From Sulfitobacter alexandrii (GTDB lineage: Bacteria; Pseudomonadota; Alphaproteobacteria; Rhodobacterales; Rhodobacteraceae): a stretch of 64,000 bases of DNA. The position numbers and the translations under genes are program-made. The notes beneath the pieces were generated by a model. That model worked only from the letters and a program-made list of their open reading frames with translations, searched no databases and was not told the origin of the DNA. How positions within the stretch are numbered: position 1 is the first letter of the stretch; every line of letters starts with the position of its first letter. Location: assembly GCF_001886735.1 (NCBI RefSeq), contig NZ_CP018081.1, positions 186,001-250,000 on the forward strand, in the 5' to 3' direction. This document shows positions 8,174 through 16,875 of the stretch, piece by piece.

Positions 8174-9317
8174 GGTCGCACATATTCTCCTGGCGGCTCT
8201 CCTGTCGGCAGCCGCGCTCGCCCAGGGCGTTCCCACCAACGATTCCGGGCTGACGGCCCGCGATATCGTCGAGACGGGCGACCGGGACGCCGACCTCGCC
8301 GTCCAGCGTGAGAAACTCATCGTCGAAGAGTTGCTGACCGAGATCGAACGGGAACAGCTCGCCACGCTGCGCGCCATCCTCGACGCGCAGACGAGCTTCG
8401 GTGGCCAGGGGCTGCCGGGCATGGTCGCAGACCTCGAGGGTGGCGGCAGCGATCCGGACCGGTCCGCGGAGGCGGTCTATGGCTCCGGCGATGTCGATCC
8501 CAATCCGGGCGGCGCGGGTATGTTCGGGGATGCGGCCGAAAACATCGAGCAGCTGATCATCCGGGTCGCCCAGGAGACCCACGGGCAACCCGGGGTCGGG
8601 CGGGCCGGTCTTTCCGTCGTGCAATGGCGCGCCCTCCTGCAGGCGCTCATCTGGCAGGAAAGCCGGTTCTCCATCGGCGCACGCTCGCCTGTGGGCGCCT
8701 TCGGCCTCACCCAGATCATGCCGGGCACCGCGAGCGATCTCGGTATCAACCCGGAATACTATGAAAGCCCCTACCTGCAGGTGACAGGCGGCGCGCGCTA
8801 CCTCGCGGCGCAGCTCGCCACCTTTGACGGCAACATCGTCAACGCGCTCGCGGCCTATAACGCCGGTCCGGGCCGGGTGTTCGAATATGGCGGCGTACCG
8901 CCCTTCAAGGAGACCCGGCACTACGTCAGGGTCATCCCCGAACGCTACAATCTCTACCTCGCGCGGATCGGTGGCATCGAGGCGCTCGGCACGATCGACC
9001 CTGCGCTTCTCGCCAATGCCCATCTCTCGCTCAGCGGATTCGGGGCCGCCTTTTACGGCAGCAATTCCCCCACCGCCATCCGGCAAGCCGCCTTGCGCGT
9101 CCAGGACATCGTCACCCGGATCGGCGGCACCGAGGACCTCCAGGAGAGCATGGCGCTCAATACCTATGCCCGCGCCGAACTAGTCCGGCTGATGGCCGCA
9201 CGCATTCGCCTGAAAGCCGCACGGACCCGGCCGCTCAGTGCCGCGCAACTGGCCCAGGCCGCGGCCCGCATGGTCGAGAACGAATTCATGGAGTTCACAT
9301 TGGAGGATCTGGATTGA
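8163..9317 (+). CDS. lytic transglycosylase embedded in a VirB5-like protein
   Basis: The likely start is TTG 8163, overlapping the lipoprotein end. After a signal peptide ending ALAQGVP comes a helical segment (residues ~35-85), then an SLT domain (~150-285) with catalytic Glu in ALIWQESRFS, GAFGLTQIMPGTAS and [13 protein letters not shown]. The last ~70 residues again look like VirB5: ESMALNTYARAELV and ENEFMEFTLEDLD match ESVDLNTRVTAELA and EQRFMEFTLPELN of the next gene. The product seems to be a VirB5 frame with a peptidoglycan hydrolase inserted. It is the second transglycosylase in the operon. Confidence 0.8.
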   Translation: MRSRVAHILLAALLSAAALAQGVPTNDSGLTARDIVETGDRDADLAVQREKLIVEELLTEIEREQLATLRAILDAQTSFGGQGLPGMVADLEGGGSDPDRSAEAVYGSGDVDPNPGGAGMFGDAAENIEQLIIRVAQETHGQPGVGRAGLSVVQWRALLQALIWQESRFSIGARSPVGAFGLTQIMPGTASDLGINPEYYESPYLQVTGGARYLAAQLATFDGNIVNALAAYNAGPGRVFEYGGVPPFKETRHYVRVIPERYNLYLARIGGIEALGTIDPALLANAHLSLSGFGAAFYGSNSPTAIRQAALRVQDIVTRIGGTEDLQESMALNTYARAELVRLMAARIRLKAARTRPLSAAQLAQAAARMVENEFMEFTLEDLD

Positions 9318-10144
9318 TGCCCCGCAGAATGTTCATTTCAGCACCACTTCGCACGTTGACCCTGGCCAGCGTCTTGGCGCTTTGCTCGCCTTTCGTGACC
9401 AATCCCCCCGTCCTGGCCCAGGGCGTGCCGGTCGTGGACACCCAGAACATCGCCCAAAACATCCAGCAGCTCCGGCAGATGATCGAGGACGAGATCCTGC
9501 AAAACGAGCAACTCGTGCAGCTCCGCGAACAGCTTGCCACGCTTACGGAGCAGCTCGCCGAGCTACAACGAACGTATGAGGCGCTGACCCGTCTGGCAGA
9601 GCTGCCCGAGATCATCCGGACACAGATGGAGGACGAATTGAACGGTCTCCTGGACCAGGAGTTCGGCGATATCATCGCCACCATTGAGGCGATCAAGACG
9701 GGGGATTTCTCCGGGCTCACCGGATCCGGTGCCAGCGAGATCGAAACCCAGATGGACCGGGTGCTGGCCGATCTCGGCTTCGACGAGGACACGCTCTCGG
9801 AAATGGCGCGCAGCGGCAATCCCGGGGCCGAGCGCGTGGCGACACAGGCCACGACCGGCGCGCTGGTCTCGGCCGCCGCCCAGAACAGCTACGAGGATGC
9901 CGGGCAATCGCTCGAACGTGTCGACCGGCTCGTCGGGCTTATCGATGACATGGATGAGCTCAAGGAGAGCGTCGATCTCAACACGCGGGTGACGGCAGAG
10001 CTCGCCATCGCGCTCGTCGCCATGTGGCAGCTCGAAGCGATCCAGACCGTAGGAGATGGCACCGGCGGCGTGATCGATGCCGCCACCATCGCCGAAGAAC
10101 AACGCTTCATGGAGTTCACACTCCCGGAACTGAATGCGGATTGA
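9317..10144 (+). CDS. virB5: VirB5-family minor pilin
   Basis: ATG 9317 overlaps the preceding stop. A signal peptide with LAQGVP cleavage is followed by a long coiled-coil region (residues ~45-110, IQQLRQMIEDEIL, LATLTEQLAELQ) and a C-terminal helical part ending FMEFTLPELN. This is the arrangement of VirB5/TrbJ-type pilus-tip proteins. It is a partial paralogue of the transglycosylase gene before it, sharing both ends. VirB5 is thought to cap the pilus and mediate recipient contact. Confidence 0.8.
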   Translation: MPRRMFISAPLRTLTLASVLALCSPFVTNPPVLAQGVPVVDTQNIAQNIQQLRQMIEDEILQNEQLVQLREQLATLTEQLAELQRTYEALTRLAELPEIIRTQMEDELNGLLDQEFGDIIATIEAIKTGDFSGLTGSGASEIETQMDRVLADLGFDEDTLSEMARSGNPGAERVATQATTGALVSAAAQNSYEDAGQSLERVDRLVGLIDDMDELKESVDLNTRVTAELAIALVAMWQLEAIQTVGDGTGGVIDAATIAEEQRFMEFTLPELNAD

Positions 10145-10151
10145 GGACTGA

Positions 10152-10811
10152 TTGTTGGACGAAGAAACCGCCATCATCGAGGAGGAACTGGTCTACGGCG
10201 CGCTGAGACGGGAACGGCTCTGGCAGCGCCTGGGACTTTTCGGCCTCGGCTTTGGCATCCTGGGCTGCCTCAGCGCGGCCGCCGTGTCCATCCTCGATGT
10301 CGATCCGCCCCCTGTAGTGGTACCTTACGATCCCGCCACCGGCTTCGCCCTCCCCGAAGCCACCGTCGGGGCCACCACCGTCACCGAGAACCGCGCCATT
10401 ATCGAGGCGGAGGTCTTCCGCTACGTGACCGACCGCGAGGTTTACAACCAGCTCGACAATGACGTGCGTATCCGCAGCGTGTTGCGCCGTTCGGACCGTG
10501 CCGCAGGGGCCTCACTGCGCCAGATCTGGAATTCGGCCAATGCCGACTATCCCCCGACCGTCTATGGACCCAACGCCCGCCTCGACGTGGAGATTCTCAG
10601 CATCAACCTGATCGGCAACAACCGGGCCACGGTGCGGCTTCGCAAGCGCCTGACGTCGATTCAGGGGGTTCAGGCGGGCCTCTTCACCGCGACGCTCCTC
10701 TTCGAGTTCCGCCCGGAAGAGAGCCGCTCCATCGACCAGGTCTGGACTAACCCGTTTGGCTTCACGGTCGTCGAATACGCGATCCGTTCGGACAGATTGG
10801 AGAACCAGTAA
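10152..10811 (+). CDS. virB8: VirB8-family inner-membrane assembly factor
   Basis: The 219-residue protein begins at TTG 10152 or 10155. A short cytoplasmic tail is followed by one membrane helix (LGLFGLGFGILGCLSAAAVSIL, about residues 27-48) and a periplasmic NTF2-like domain containing ETVFRYV-type and NPFGFTVVEYAIRSD sequences typical of VirB8. VirB8 nucleates the complex by contacting VirB9 and VirB10. It lies in the standard B8-B9-B10-B11 order. Confidence 0.88.
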   Translation: MLDEETAIIEEELVYGALRRERLWQRLGLFGLGFGILGCLSAAAVSILDVDPPPVVVPYDPATGFALPEATVGATTVTENRAIIEAEVFRYVTDREVYNQLDNDVRIRSVLRRSDRAAGASLRQIWNSANADYPPTVYGPNARLDVEILSINLIGNNRATVRLRKRLTSIQGVQAGLFTATLLFEFRPEESRSIDQVWTNPFGFTVVEYAIRSDRLENQ

Positions 10812-11603
10812 GTGCGTTTCACCAAAAAGAATTCAGAGAACGCCTTGCCAGCGTCCCACATACGTCAGAAGCGGCAGGGCAATAACAATGCGAAACACAC
10901 CGCACACGCCCGGGCGTTCGTCGCGGCCTTTTTGATGGTCTCGCTGTTTACGCCCCACGCGTCAGCCGAGGCGATCCCGCGCGGGGGACCCAACGACCAC
11001 CGCGTGCGGGTCGCGTCCTACCAGGAAGGCCAGGTCTACAGGCTGAACGTTTCCCTGACCCATGTCACGACCATCGAGTTCGGGACAGGCGAGAGCATCC
11101 GCTCAATCATCGCCGGCGACACGGAAGGATTTGAGATCGACGGCGTCCCAGGTGGTCGCGCCTTTGCGATCAAACCTGTCGCCCGCGGCGTCCATACCAA
11201 CGTGACCGTCTACACCAACAGACGGAGTTACTATTTCAACGTGAACGAGGTCTCGAGCCCAACCTTCTATGTCGTGCAATTCCGCTACCCGCAAGACAAT
11301 CGCCGCTCGGCCGACGCCATCGCACGCGCCGCGCCAAACACCAATTACGGGGCCAGCGCACGGACGGAGTTCACGCCGACCCGGGTCTGGGACGACGGCA
11401 CCTTCACCTATTTCGCCTTCCCACGGAACGCACCCGTCCCGGCGATCTTCCGTTACACGAACGGGCGCGAGCGCACGGTGAACACAGGCGCGGTCGAAGA
11501 CGGTGTGATCCGTGTCTCGGGCGTGGGGCGCCAATGGGTGCTGCGTCTGGGCGAGGACGTGGTGTGTATCGAGGCGACGCCGCCCGCGGAGGCCGCCTCA
11601 TGA
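10812..11603 (+). CDS. virB9: VirB9-family outer-membrane complex protein
   Basis: GTG 10812 follows virB8 without a gap. A hydrophobic signal segment (ARAFVAAFLMVSLF, cleavage near ASAEA) lies unusually far in, at residues ~33-53, so a later start cannot be excluded. The N-terminal domain holds VRVASYQEGQVYRL and IEFGTGE; the C-terminal part holds TRVWDDGTFTYFAFP and RQWVLRLGEDVVCIE, both hallmarks of VirB9/CagX. The protein forms the outer ring with VirB7 and VirB10. The stop overlaps the virB10 ATG. Confidence 0.9.
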   Translation: MRFTKKNSENALPASHIRQKRQGNNNAKHTAHARAFVAAFLMVSLFTPHASAEAIPRGGPNDHRVRVASYQEGQVYRLNVSLTHVTTIEFGTGESIRSIIAGDTEGFEIDGVPGGRAFAIKPVARGVHTNVTVYTNRRSYYFNVNEVSSPTFYVVQFRYPQDNRRSADAIARAAPNTNYGASARTEFTPTRVWDDGTFTYFAFPRNAPVPAIFRYTNGRERTVNTGAVEDGVIRVSGVGRQWVLRLGEDVVCIEATPPAEAAS

Positions 11604-12982
11604 GTGACAACAACCCGGATCTCGAACAGCGTCTTGCTGCGCTCGAACGGGGCAACCCGCGCCACGGACCCGCCCCGAAACACCGCTTACCGCTCCTCGC
11701 CCTCCTCCTCGCAGGGCTCATCCTGGCGGGCGGCTTGGTCCTCTTGCTGTTTTCGGGCCCGGGGGAAGAGGTCGCCCTGCCGACGGCCACCCCGGACGAG
11801 TTCCAAACCGAGGGTGACGGGTTCGGAGAGATCGAACCCTTCGTGCCGCCGCCCGCCCCGGAACCCGAGATCGTTCTCGTCGAACCAGAACCCAACGCCG
11901 AACTTCTGGCGCAGATCGCCGCACTCCAGGCCCAGATCGAGGAACTGCGCGACGCGCCGGACACCGACGCCGGGGCGGACAGCGCGGCAGCGGAGGCGAT
12001 CGATGCCCTGACCGCACGGATCGCAGCCCTACAGGACGCCTCCGAGAATGCTCAGGAACAATTCCAGACCGAACTCGCCGCACGAGATCGGGAGCTGCAA
12101 CAGCTGCGTATGGACCTGGACCTCGCGCGGTTGGAGGCCAACAAGCCGGCACCCGCCCCGCTCGGACCCACCGACGAAGAGTTGCGCGCCCGCGAAGATG
12201 AGCGGATGCGACGTGAGGAAGAGGCGCGGCGGCTGGCCGAGCTGCAACGCCGGGCCGAGGAGGAGCGTGCCTTCCAGGAACGGCGGATTTCCTCCCCCGT
12301 TATCGCCTTCGGCGGAACGGGCGGCGCCAATGCGGGCGAGACAGAACTTACCGAACGCACCTTCGGCGAGGTGACAGACTTCGTGCTGAACGGCGCGTTG
12401 CCGAGCGCCATCACACAAGCCGAAGTCATCGCAAATCCCTCGAACACGGTCATTCAGGGCACGATGATCCAGGCCGTGATGGAGACCGCACTCGACAGCT
12501 CGCTCCCCGGACAGACCCGTGCCATCATCTCCGAAGACGTCTTCAGCTATGACGGCTCACGGCTCCTGATCCCGCGCGGCTCGCGCCTTATTGGACGCTA
12601 CCGCTCCGGCATCGAGATAGCCCAGAAGCGCGTCACCATCGCCTGGGACCGGATTGTCCTGCCAAACAACCAGACCGTCCAGATAAGCTCCTTCGGGGGA
12701 GACGAGTTGGGCCGTTCGGGTGTCACTGGCTTCGTCGATACCCGCTTTGACGAGCGGTTCGGCTCAGCCGCGCTGATTTCGATCATTTCGGCCGCCCCGA
12801 GTGTGGCCGCCGCCCAGGTCGAGGATGAGACCACCGCGGACGTACTTGAAGATGTGGGCGATGACTTGGCCGATGCCACCGACAGCGTGATCGGTGAATA
12901 TCTCTCCATTGGCCCGGTCATCTATGTCGATCAGGGTGCCCGCGTCACCGTCATGGTCGACCGGGATCTGGAGATTTTCTGA
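11600..12982 (+). CDS. virB10: VirB10-family channel scaffold
   Basis: ATG 11600 overlaps the virB9 stop and gives 460 residues. Residues ~33-52 form the inner-membrane helix, followed by a proline- and glutamate-rich periplasmic arm (PPPAPEPEIVLVEPEP) and a long coiled coil rich in Glu/Arg. The C-terminal beta-barrel domain contains IQGTMIQAVMETALDS, LLIPRGSRLIGRY and RVTIAWDRI, the TrbI/VirB10 signatures. It spans both membranes and senses ATPase energy. Confidence 0.93.
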   Translation: MSDNNPDLEQRLAALERGNPRHGPAPKHRLPLLALLLAGLILAGGLVLLLFSGPGEEVALPTATPDEFQTEGDGFGEIEPFVPPPAPEPEIVLVEPEPNAELLAQIAALQAQIEELRDAPDTDAGADSAAAEAIDALTARIAALQDASENAQEQFQTELAARDRELQQLRMDLDLARLEANKPAPAPLGPTDEELRAREDERMRREEEARRLAELQRRAEEERAFQERRISSPVIAFGGTGGANAGETELTERTFGEVTDFVLNGALPSAITQAEVIANPSNTVIQGTMIQAVMETALDSSLPGQTRAIISEDVFSYDGSRLLIPRGSRLIGRYRSGIEIAQKRVTIAWDRIVLPNNQTVQISSFGGDELGRSGVTGFVDTRFDERFGSAALISIISAAPSVAAAQVEDETTADVLEDVGDDLADATDSVIGEYLSIGPVIYVDQGARVTVMVDRDLEIF

Positions 12983-12983
12983 G

Positions 12984-13973
12984 ATGACGCTCTCCTATCT
13001 GCAGACCTCACTCGACAAGCTCGCGGACGCCGGTCGCGACGACGTCATCGAGATATGCATCAACCCCGACGGCTCTTGCTGGGGTGAGTTCCAAGGGGAT
13101 CACTTCATGCGCGCGCTGGACCAGCGCCTGAGCGTCACCGAGCTGCGCGATCTCGGCAACCAGATCGCGTCGTCGGCCAATACGACGATGAGCAAGGACA
13201 AGCCCATCGTCTCGGTCTCTATCACCTATCGGGGCCGACCGATCCGTGCCCAGGTCGTGACCCCGCCCGCCGTCCTCGCGGGCATGTCGATCTCGCTGCG
13301 ATTCTTCTCCAACCTGCCGCTCGACCGGATCGAACTCAGCTTCCTCTACGGCGAAGAACGCAAGCTCGAGGAACTGCGCCAGGAGAAGAACCGCGCGCTG
13401 CGCGAGGTCGTCGCCTCCGGTGACATCTACGCGGCCATCCGCTTCTGCGTCGAAAACAAGCTCAACATGATCGTCTCCGGCGGCACCTCGACCGGCAAGA
13501 CCGTCGCGGCGCGCAAGATCCTCTCCTACGTTCCCGACGAGGAACGTATCGTCACCATCGAAGAGGCGGCGGAACTGCTGCCCGCCCAGCCCAATGCCGT
13601 AACGCTCATCGCCAACCGCGACGCGGAGTTCCAGTCCGCCGACGTGCTCCTGACCGCGACGCTGCGCATGCGGCCCGACCGCATCATCCTCGGCGAGGTG
13701 CGCGGCAAAGAGGCCATGACCTTCCTCGAGGCGATCAACACCGGCCATGGCGGCTCGATGACAACACTCCACGCCGAGACCCCACAACTCGCCGTCCAGC
13801 GGCTGGCCATCGCAGCGCTCAAGACCGAGATCCCAATGACCTACCAGGACATGATCCAATACATCGAGAGCTCGATCGACGTGATTATCCAGGCCGGCCG
13901 CGAGGACGGCGAACGCGGCATCACCGAATTCTATCTCCCTGGAACCGAATTGCAGGAAAGGCACAATGCATGA
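12984..13973 (+). CDS. virB11: VirB11-family hexameric traffic ATPase
   Basis: ATG 12984 gives 329 residues. Walker A is GGTSTGKT at residues 166-173. The Asp box reads IVTIEEAAELL, Walker B lies in RPDRIILGEVRG, and the His box is TGHGGSMTTLHA, the full set for VirB11/GspE-like ATPases. The N-terminal ~120 residues are the family's substrate or membrane-contact domain. VirB11 switches VirB4 between pilus building and DNA transfer. Confidence 0.95.
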   Translation: MTLSYLQTSLDKLADAGRDDVIEICINPDGSCWGEFQGDHFMRALDQRLSVTELRDLGNQIASSANTTMSKDKPIVSVSITYRGRPIRAQVVTPPAVLAGMSISLRFFSNLPLDRIELSFLYGEERKLEELRQEKNRALREVVASGDIYAAIRFCVENKLNMIVSGGTSTGKTVAARKILSYVPDEERIVTIEEAAELLPAQPNAVTLIANRDAEFQSADVLLTATLRMRPDRIILGEVRGKEAMTFLEAINTGHGGSMTTLHAETPQLAVQRLAIAALKTEIPMTYQDMIQYIESSIDVIIQAGREDGERGITEFYLPGTELQERHNA

Positions 13974-14161
13974 AGCAGTTTGAGTACGACATCCTGTTCT
14001 GCAAGGTGAAGAAGCAGAAGGACTATGAAGAGATGCGGCGCGCCCTGAACGAACGGGGCGCCGAAGGCTGGGAGGTGATCTCGGCCGAGGCGGGCGATTA
14101 CGGCTATACCGCGTTCCTCAAGCGTGAGGTCGCGGACCGGCTGACGGAGACTGCGACATGA
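13970..14161 (+). CDS. DUF4177-family small protein
   Basis: The 63-residue protein matches the DUF4177 pattern: FEYDILFCKV at the start, then ALNERGAEGWEVIS and GYTAFLKRE, a small alpha/beta fold. It overlaps virB11 by four bases and the next gene by four bases, so it is part of the operon. No biochemical role is known for the family. Its retention between virB11 and virB6 suggests a cytoplasmic accessory or regulatory role in transfer. Confidence 0.75.
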   Translation: MKQFEYDILFCKVKKQKDYEEMRRALNERGAEGWEVISAEAGDYGYTAFLKREVADRLTETAT

Positions 14162-14562
14162 CACGCGTCACCATTCTCGTCTGCTCATTCCTTCTTTTTT
14201 CGGGCAGTATCGCATCGGCCGAGCGCGACCTAGTCCCGACGCTCGACAATCAACCCGATGTCTGCCCCGATCAGCCGCCCGAGCCGGAGTGGATGCGAAA
14301 CACAGAGGCGCGCGACGCCTACAAGCGGCTCCTGGTCCAGCAAATCTACCGGTTTCAGAGCATGGAACGCATCGTCGACGCGCAGAGCTGCACCTGCGCC
14401 ACCCGGTATCCGCCTTGGGAGGCAACTGAGGCGGTCTATTTTGATCTCTATTCCTCAACTGACTATTGGAGCGTGGTCGAGGCGACGTCAGACTATCGCC
14501 GACGGGCGAACGATCTCCGAAAGCAGGCCATGCCGATCTGCGACGCGGCCGGCAACTGGTAG
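14158..14562 (+). CDS. secreted cysteine-containing T4SS accessory protein
   Basis: The 134-residue protein has a signal peptide (ILVCSFLLFSGSIASA-E). The mature part contains five cysteines, including a CTC motif, so disulphide bonding in the periplasm is likely. The helical part (RDAYKRLLVQQIYRFQSM) resembles in style the small secreted protein at 3581-3901, but no clear homology is visible. It sits between DUF4177 and virB6, where a periplasmic partner for the channel would fit. Confidence 0.6.
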   Translation: MTRVTILVCSFLLFSGSIASAERDLVPTLDNQPDVCPDQPPEPEWMRNTEARDAYKRLLVQQIYRFQSMERIVDAQSCTCATRYPPWEATEAVYFDLYSSTDYWSVVEATSDYRRRANDLRKQAMPICDAAGNW

Positions 14563-14568
14563 CGGGTC

Positions 14569-15648
14569 ATGAGCGTCGTCGCGTATTTCGTGGAAACGGC
14601 CGAAGGCTATCTGGACTCAGCGGCGGAAACCCAGTTCGGGGCCGTGGCCGCCACGGTCGGAACGATGCTGGTCCTCGGGACGACGCTCGTGGTCATCCTC
14701 GTCTGTCTCAACATGATCTACCAATACCGTTCCATGGACGGCCGGACCGCCTTCTGGCTCGCCGTGAAGATCGGCCTGATTGGCATATTCGCGACCAACT
14801 GGGTCCAGTTCAACGCACTCGCATCCGCGATCCTGAACGGGATAGACAGCATCGCCGGATCGCTGGTCGCGTCGGTCGGCGGCGGGATGCCAGGTCCGTC
14901 TGGAACCTTCGCCGAGGAGTTCGATCAGCTCATCGCGGCGCTTGGGGATTACCTGAACGCAGCAGGCTCCGAGTTGAACTGGATGGCCGGCGCGCTTCTC
15001 GACACGCTCGGCGTTCTCCTGCTCTCGATCCTCGGAGGGCTGGCGGCCTTCATTGTCGTCGCCTCCAGGCTCATGATCACGCTGTTGATCGGGATCGCGC
15101 CGGTGATGATCTTCCTGACCCTCTTCGAGGTGACCAAGGACTATTTCGCGCGATGGCTCTCGGCGCTGATTTCCTTCGCGATCTACCCCATCGTCATCGC
15201 CGGCGTTTTCGCGACCATCACCGGGGTCTCGCGCGCATTGCTCGCCGAACTTGGTGATCCGGAGGGGGCTTCGAACATCGGCGCCCTCCTGCCCTTCTTC
15301 ATGATGGTCCTCATGGCCAAGGGGTTCATCATCGCCACGCCCTTCATCGTCCGGTCGGTCTCCGGAAACATCATGATGCCGGCGCTTTCGGCGGGCTTTG
15401 GCGGAAGCTACGCCTTCGCCCGAGGCTTGGCAGGAAGTCAGCAAGTCTATAACCGATACGCCATCGGAGGCGCGACAGGCGCCGAATATGCCGCGCTTCG
15501 GGCCAGGCAGTTTCTCGGCGTACAGGCGCTCCCGACCCGCCCTAATGCCGCGGGTGGTGCGCCGGCTGCACCTTCAGGCGACTCATCTAGCACCGGTGCC
15601 CGCATGCTTGCGCAACTGGCACGGCTGAACAGGCTGGGCCGACGGTAG
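14569..15648 (+). CDS. virB6: VirB6/TrbL-family polytopic channel protein
   Basis: The 359-residue protein has six or more membrane segments. The central cluster LMITLLIGIAPVMIFLTLFEVTKDYFARWLSALISF carries the conserved Trp and the Pro-containing helix of TrbL/VirB6 (pieces quoted: LLIGIAPVMIF and FARWLSAL). The tail after residue ~310 is polar and Ala/Pro-rich. VirB6 forms the inner-membrane passage for the DNA-protein substrate. It is last in the operon, separated from virB5 and virB8 where it is often found. Confidence 0.9.
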   Translation: MSVVAYFVETAEGYLDSAAETQFGAVAATVGTMLVLGTTLVVILVCLNMIYQYRSMDGRTAFWLAVKIGLIGIFATNWVQFNALASAILNGIDSIAGSLVASVGGGMPGPSGTFAEEFDQLIAALGDYLNAAGSELNWMAGALLDTLGVLLLSILGGLAAFIVVASRLMITLLIGIAPVMIFLTLFEVTKDYFARWLSALISFAIYPIVIAGVFATITGVSRALLAELGDPEGASNIGALLPFFMMVLMAKGFIIATPFIVRSVSGNIMMPALSAGFGGSYAFARGLAGSQQVYNRYAIGGATGAEYAALRARQFLGVQALPTRPNAAGGAPAAPSGDSSSTGARMLAQLARLNRLGRR

Positions 15649-15979
15649 AGTTGACCGGAGGTGGCACGACTAGCCGGAACAGGCTGTTCGCAGGTCAAAC
15701 CTTTGCTGCCTGCTGGGATCATGACAGACAGCATGAATGGTTTTGCGTTGGTGGCATCGTGCCGCGTCTGGGGACGGCACACTGCTACAGGATCAGACGC
15801 AACGGCATCCGCGCCGGTGTTTCTGTCTGGGACGTCCGTCCTGTATCCCGTTCTCACATCAAAGCATTTGACGGCAAGCTTCCTATGGGAAATTGCCGGT
15901 AGCGGACAGTAAATTGCAGCGACGTTTTGCTGAGCTATTAACTTGTCACTTGACAATTTAAGAAAGTGGGGTATCTAGG
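15649..15979. other. 330-base stretch with no convincing gene
   Basis: Both strands are partly open here (for example 15661-15912 on plus and the left part of a minus frame ending at 15956), but neither has a recognisable protein, a good ribosome site or a link to its neighbours. An AT-rich patch at 15930-15975 (TTAACTTGTCACTTGACAATTTAAG) broken here as TTGTCACTTGACAA is a likely promoter for the two-gene module starting at 15980. The rest may be a remnant of a former insertion. Confidence 0.4.
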
Positions 15980-16249
15980 GTGCCAAGGAAGAAGCACACG
16001 TCAAAGGAAATCGAGGCCGTCATCCAGGAGCTCGAAGAGCTGGGATGGGACCTTATTGAGGGCAAGGGGCACGCGTGGGGGATCCTCCGATGCCCGGCCA
16101 ACGATAAGGATTGCCGCTGTGGCGAGTTTTGTCAGATGTCTGTCTGGTCGACCCCGAAGAATCCACAGCAGTTCGCGAAAAAGATCCGACAGAAGGCCCT
16201 GGCCTGCGTGAAGCTTCAGAAGAACGACGAAGGTAATGCCAATGGCTGA
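15980..16249 (+). CDS. HicA-like/dsRBD-fold putative toxin
   Basis: The 89-residue basic protein has the order KEIEAVIQELEELGWDL, then KGHAWGILRCP, CRCGEFCQMSVWSTPKN and a C-terminal basic helix. A His next to a Trp-Gly core and a Cys-rich loop occur in a family of small predicted mRNA-interferase-like proteins found beside a larger DNA-binding partner. The ORF overlaps its partner by eight bases. RNase activity is inferred from the fold resemblance and gene pairing only. Confidence 0.6.
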   Translation: MPRKKHTSKEIEAVIQELEELGWDLIEGKGHAWGILRCPANDKDCRCGEFCQMSVWSTPKNPQQFAKKIRQKALACVKLQKNDEGNANG

Positions 16250-16805
16250 AGAATTCGAATTCGAACTGGTCTTTGCACTCCCCGACGGAGAGCACGATGC
16301 GTTTTCGCTCTCTGACGCGATCTTCGAGGCGGGTTTTGAAGATGCGCTCGTGGGCACCGGTCACGCCGGTCTTCTGGGTGTAGAACTGGAACTTGAAGGG
16401 GATGAGGCCGAGAGCGCGATCCTTGAAGCGGCGCGGGCTCTGATCAAGGCGCTGCCGCAAGGCACAGTCCTGCGCGAGGTCCGTCCCGACCTGGTGTCTC
16501 TCGCGGATGTCGCCGAGAAGCTCGAGATAAAGCGACAGGCGCTCCAGCAGCGCAAGATGCCCCTCCCCGTTGCGGGTGGCCTCTACCGCATCGATGAAAT
16601 GATCGAGGTTCTGATGGAGGCCGCAAACCCGGCAAAGGGGCAGCGTCGTCCGCGCTTTAACCTGGCTTCCGCCGCGAAGTGGTTTCGTGCGGGCCCCGCG
16701 GCCCGCAGGGTGAACGCCCAGTTGACGATGCGTGAGATCGACCCTGCGACGATTGAGCGAGCCCCTCGACCAGAGCGCGACGACCCTGGCTTTCTTCACC
16801 CGTGA
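16242..16805 (+). CDS. DNA-binding partner protein (putative antitoxin)
   Basis: ATG 16242 lies inside the end of the previous gene (ATG 16236 is an alternative). The N-terminal ~80 residues form an acidic domain (FALPDGEHDAFSLSDAIF, VGTGHAGLLGVELE). Residues ~85-130 contain a helix-turn-helix-like segment, PDLVSLADVAEKLEIKRQA followed by LPVAGGLYRIDEM, resembling MerR/excisionase-type binding. An acidic protein with a DNA-binding domain, overlapping a small basic one, is the usual antitoxin arrangement. It lies between the T4SS and the transfer operon and could stabilise the element. Confidence 0.6.
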   Translation: MAEEFEFELVFALPDGEHDAFSLSDAIFEAGFEDALVGTGHAGLLGVELELEGDEAESAILEAARALIKALPQGTVLREVRPDLVSLADVAEKLEIKRQALQQRKMPLPVAGGLYRIDEMIEVLMEAANPAKGQRRPRFNLASAAKWFRAGPAARRVNAQLTMREIDPATIERAPRPERDDPGFLHP

Positions 16806-16875
16806 CAATGGTCGGCTCAAGGCCGTGGCCACAAGACACCATCGCGACATTCTTTCGTGTCGCCCGCATGGCGGC

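Noticed and set aside
3581..14562. Possible homology between the small secreted proteins at 3581-3901 and 14158-14562
   Set aside because: They share only a signal peptide and charged helices; no aligned motif is convincing by eye.
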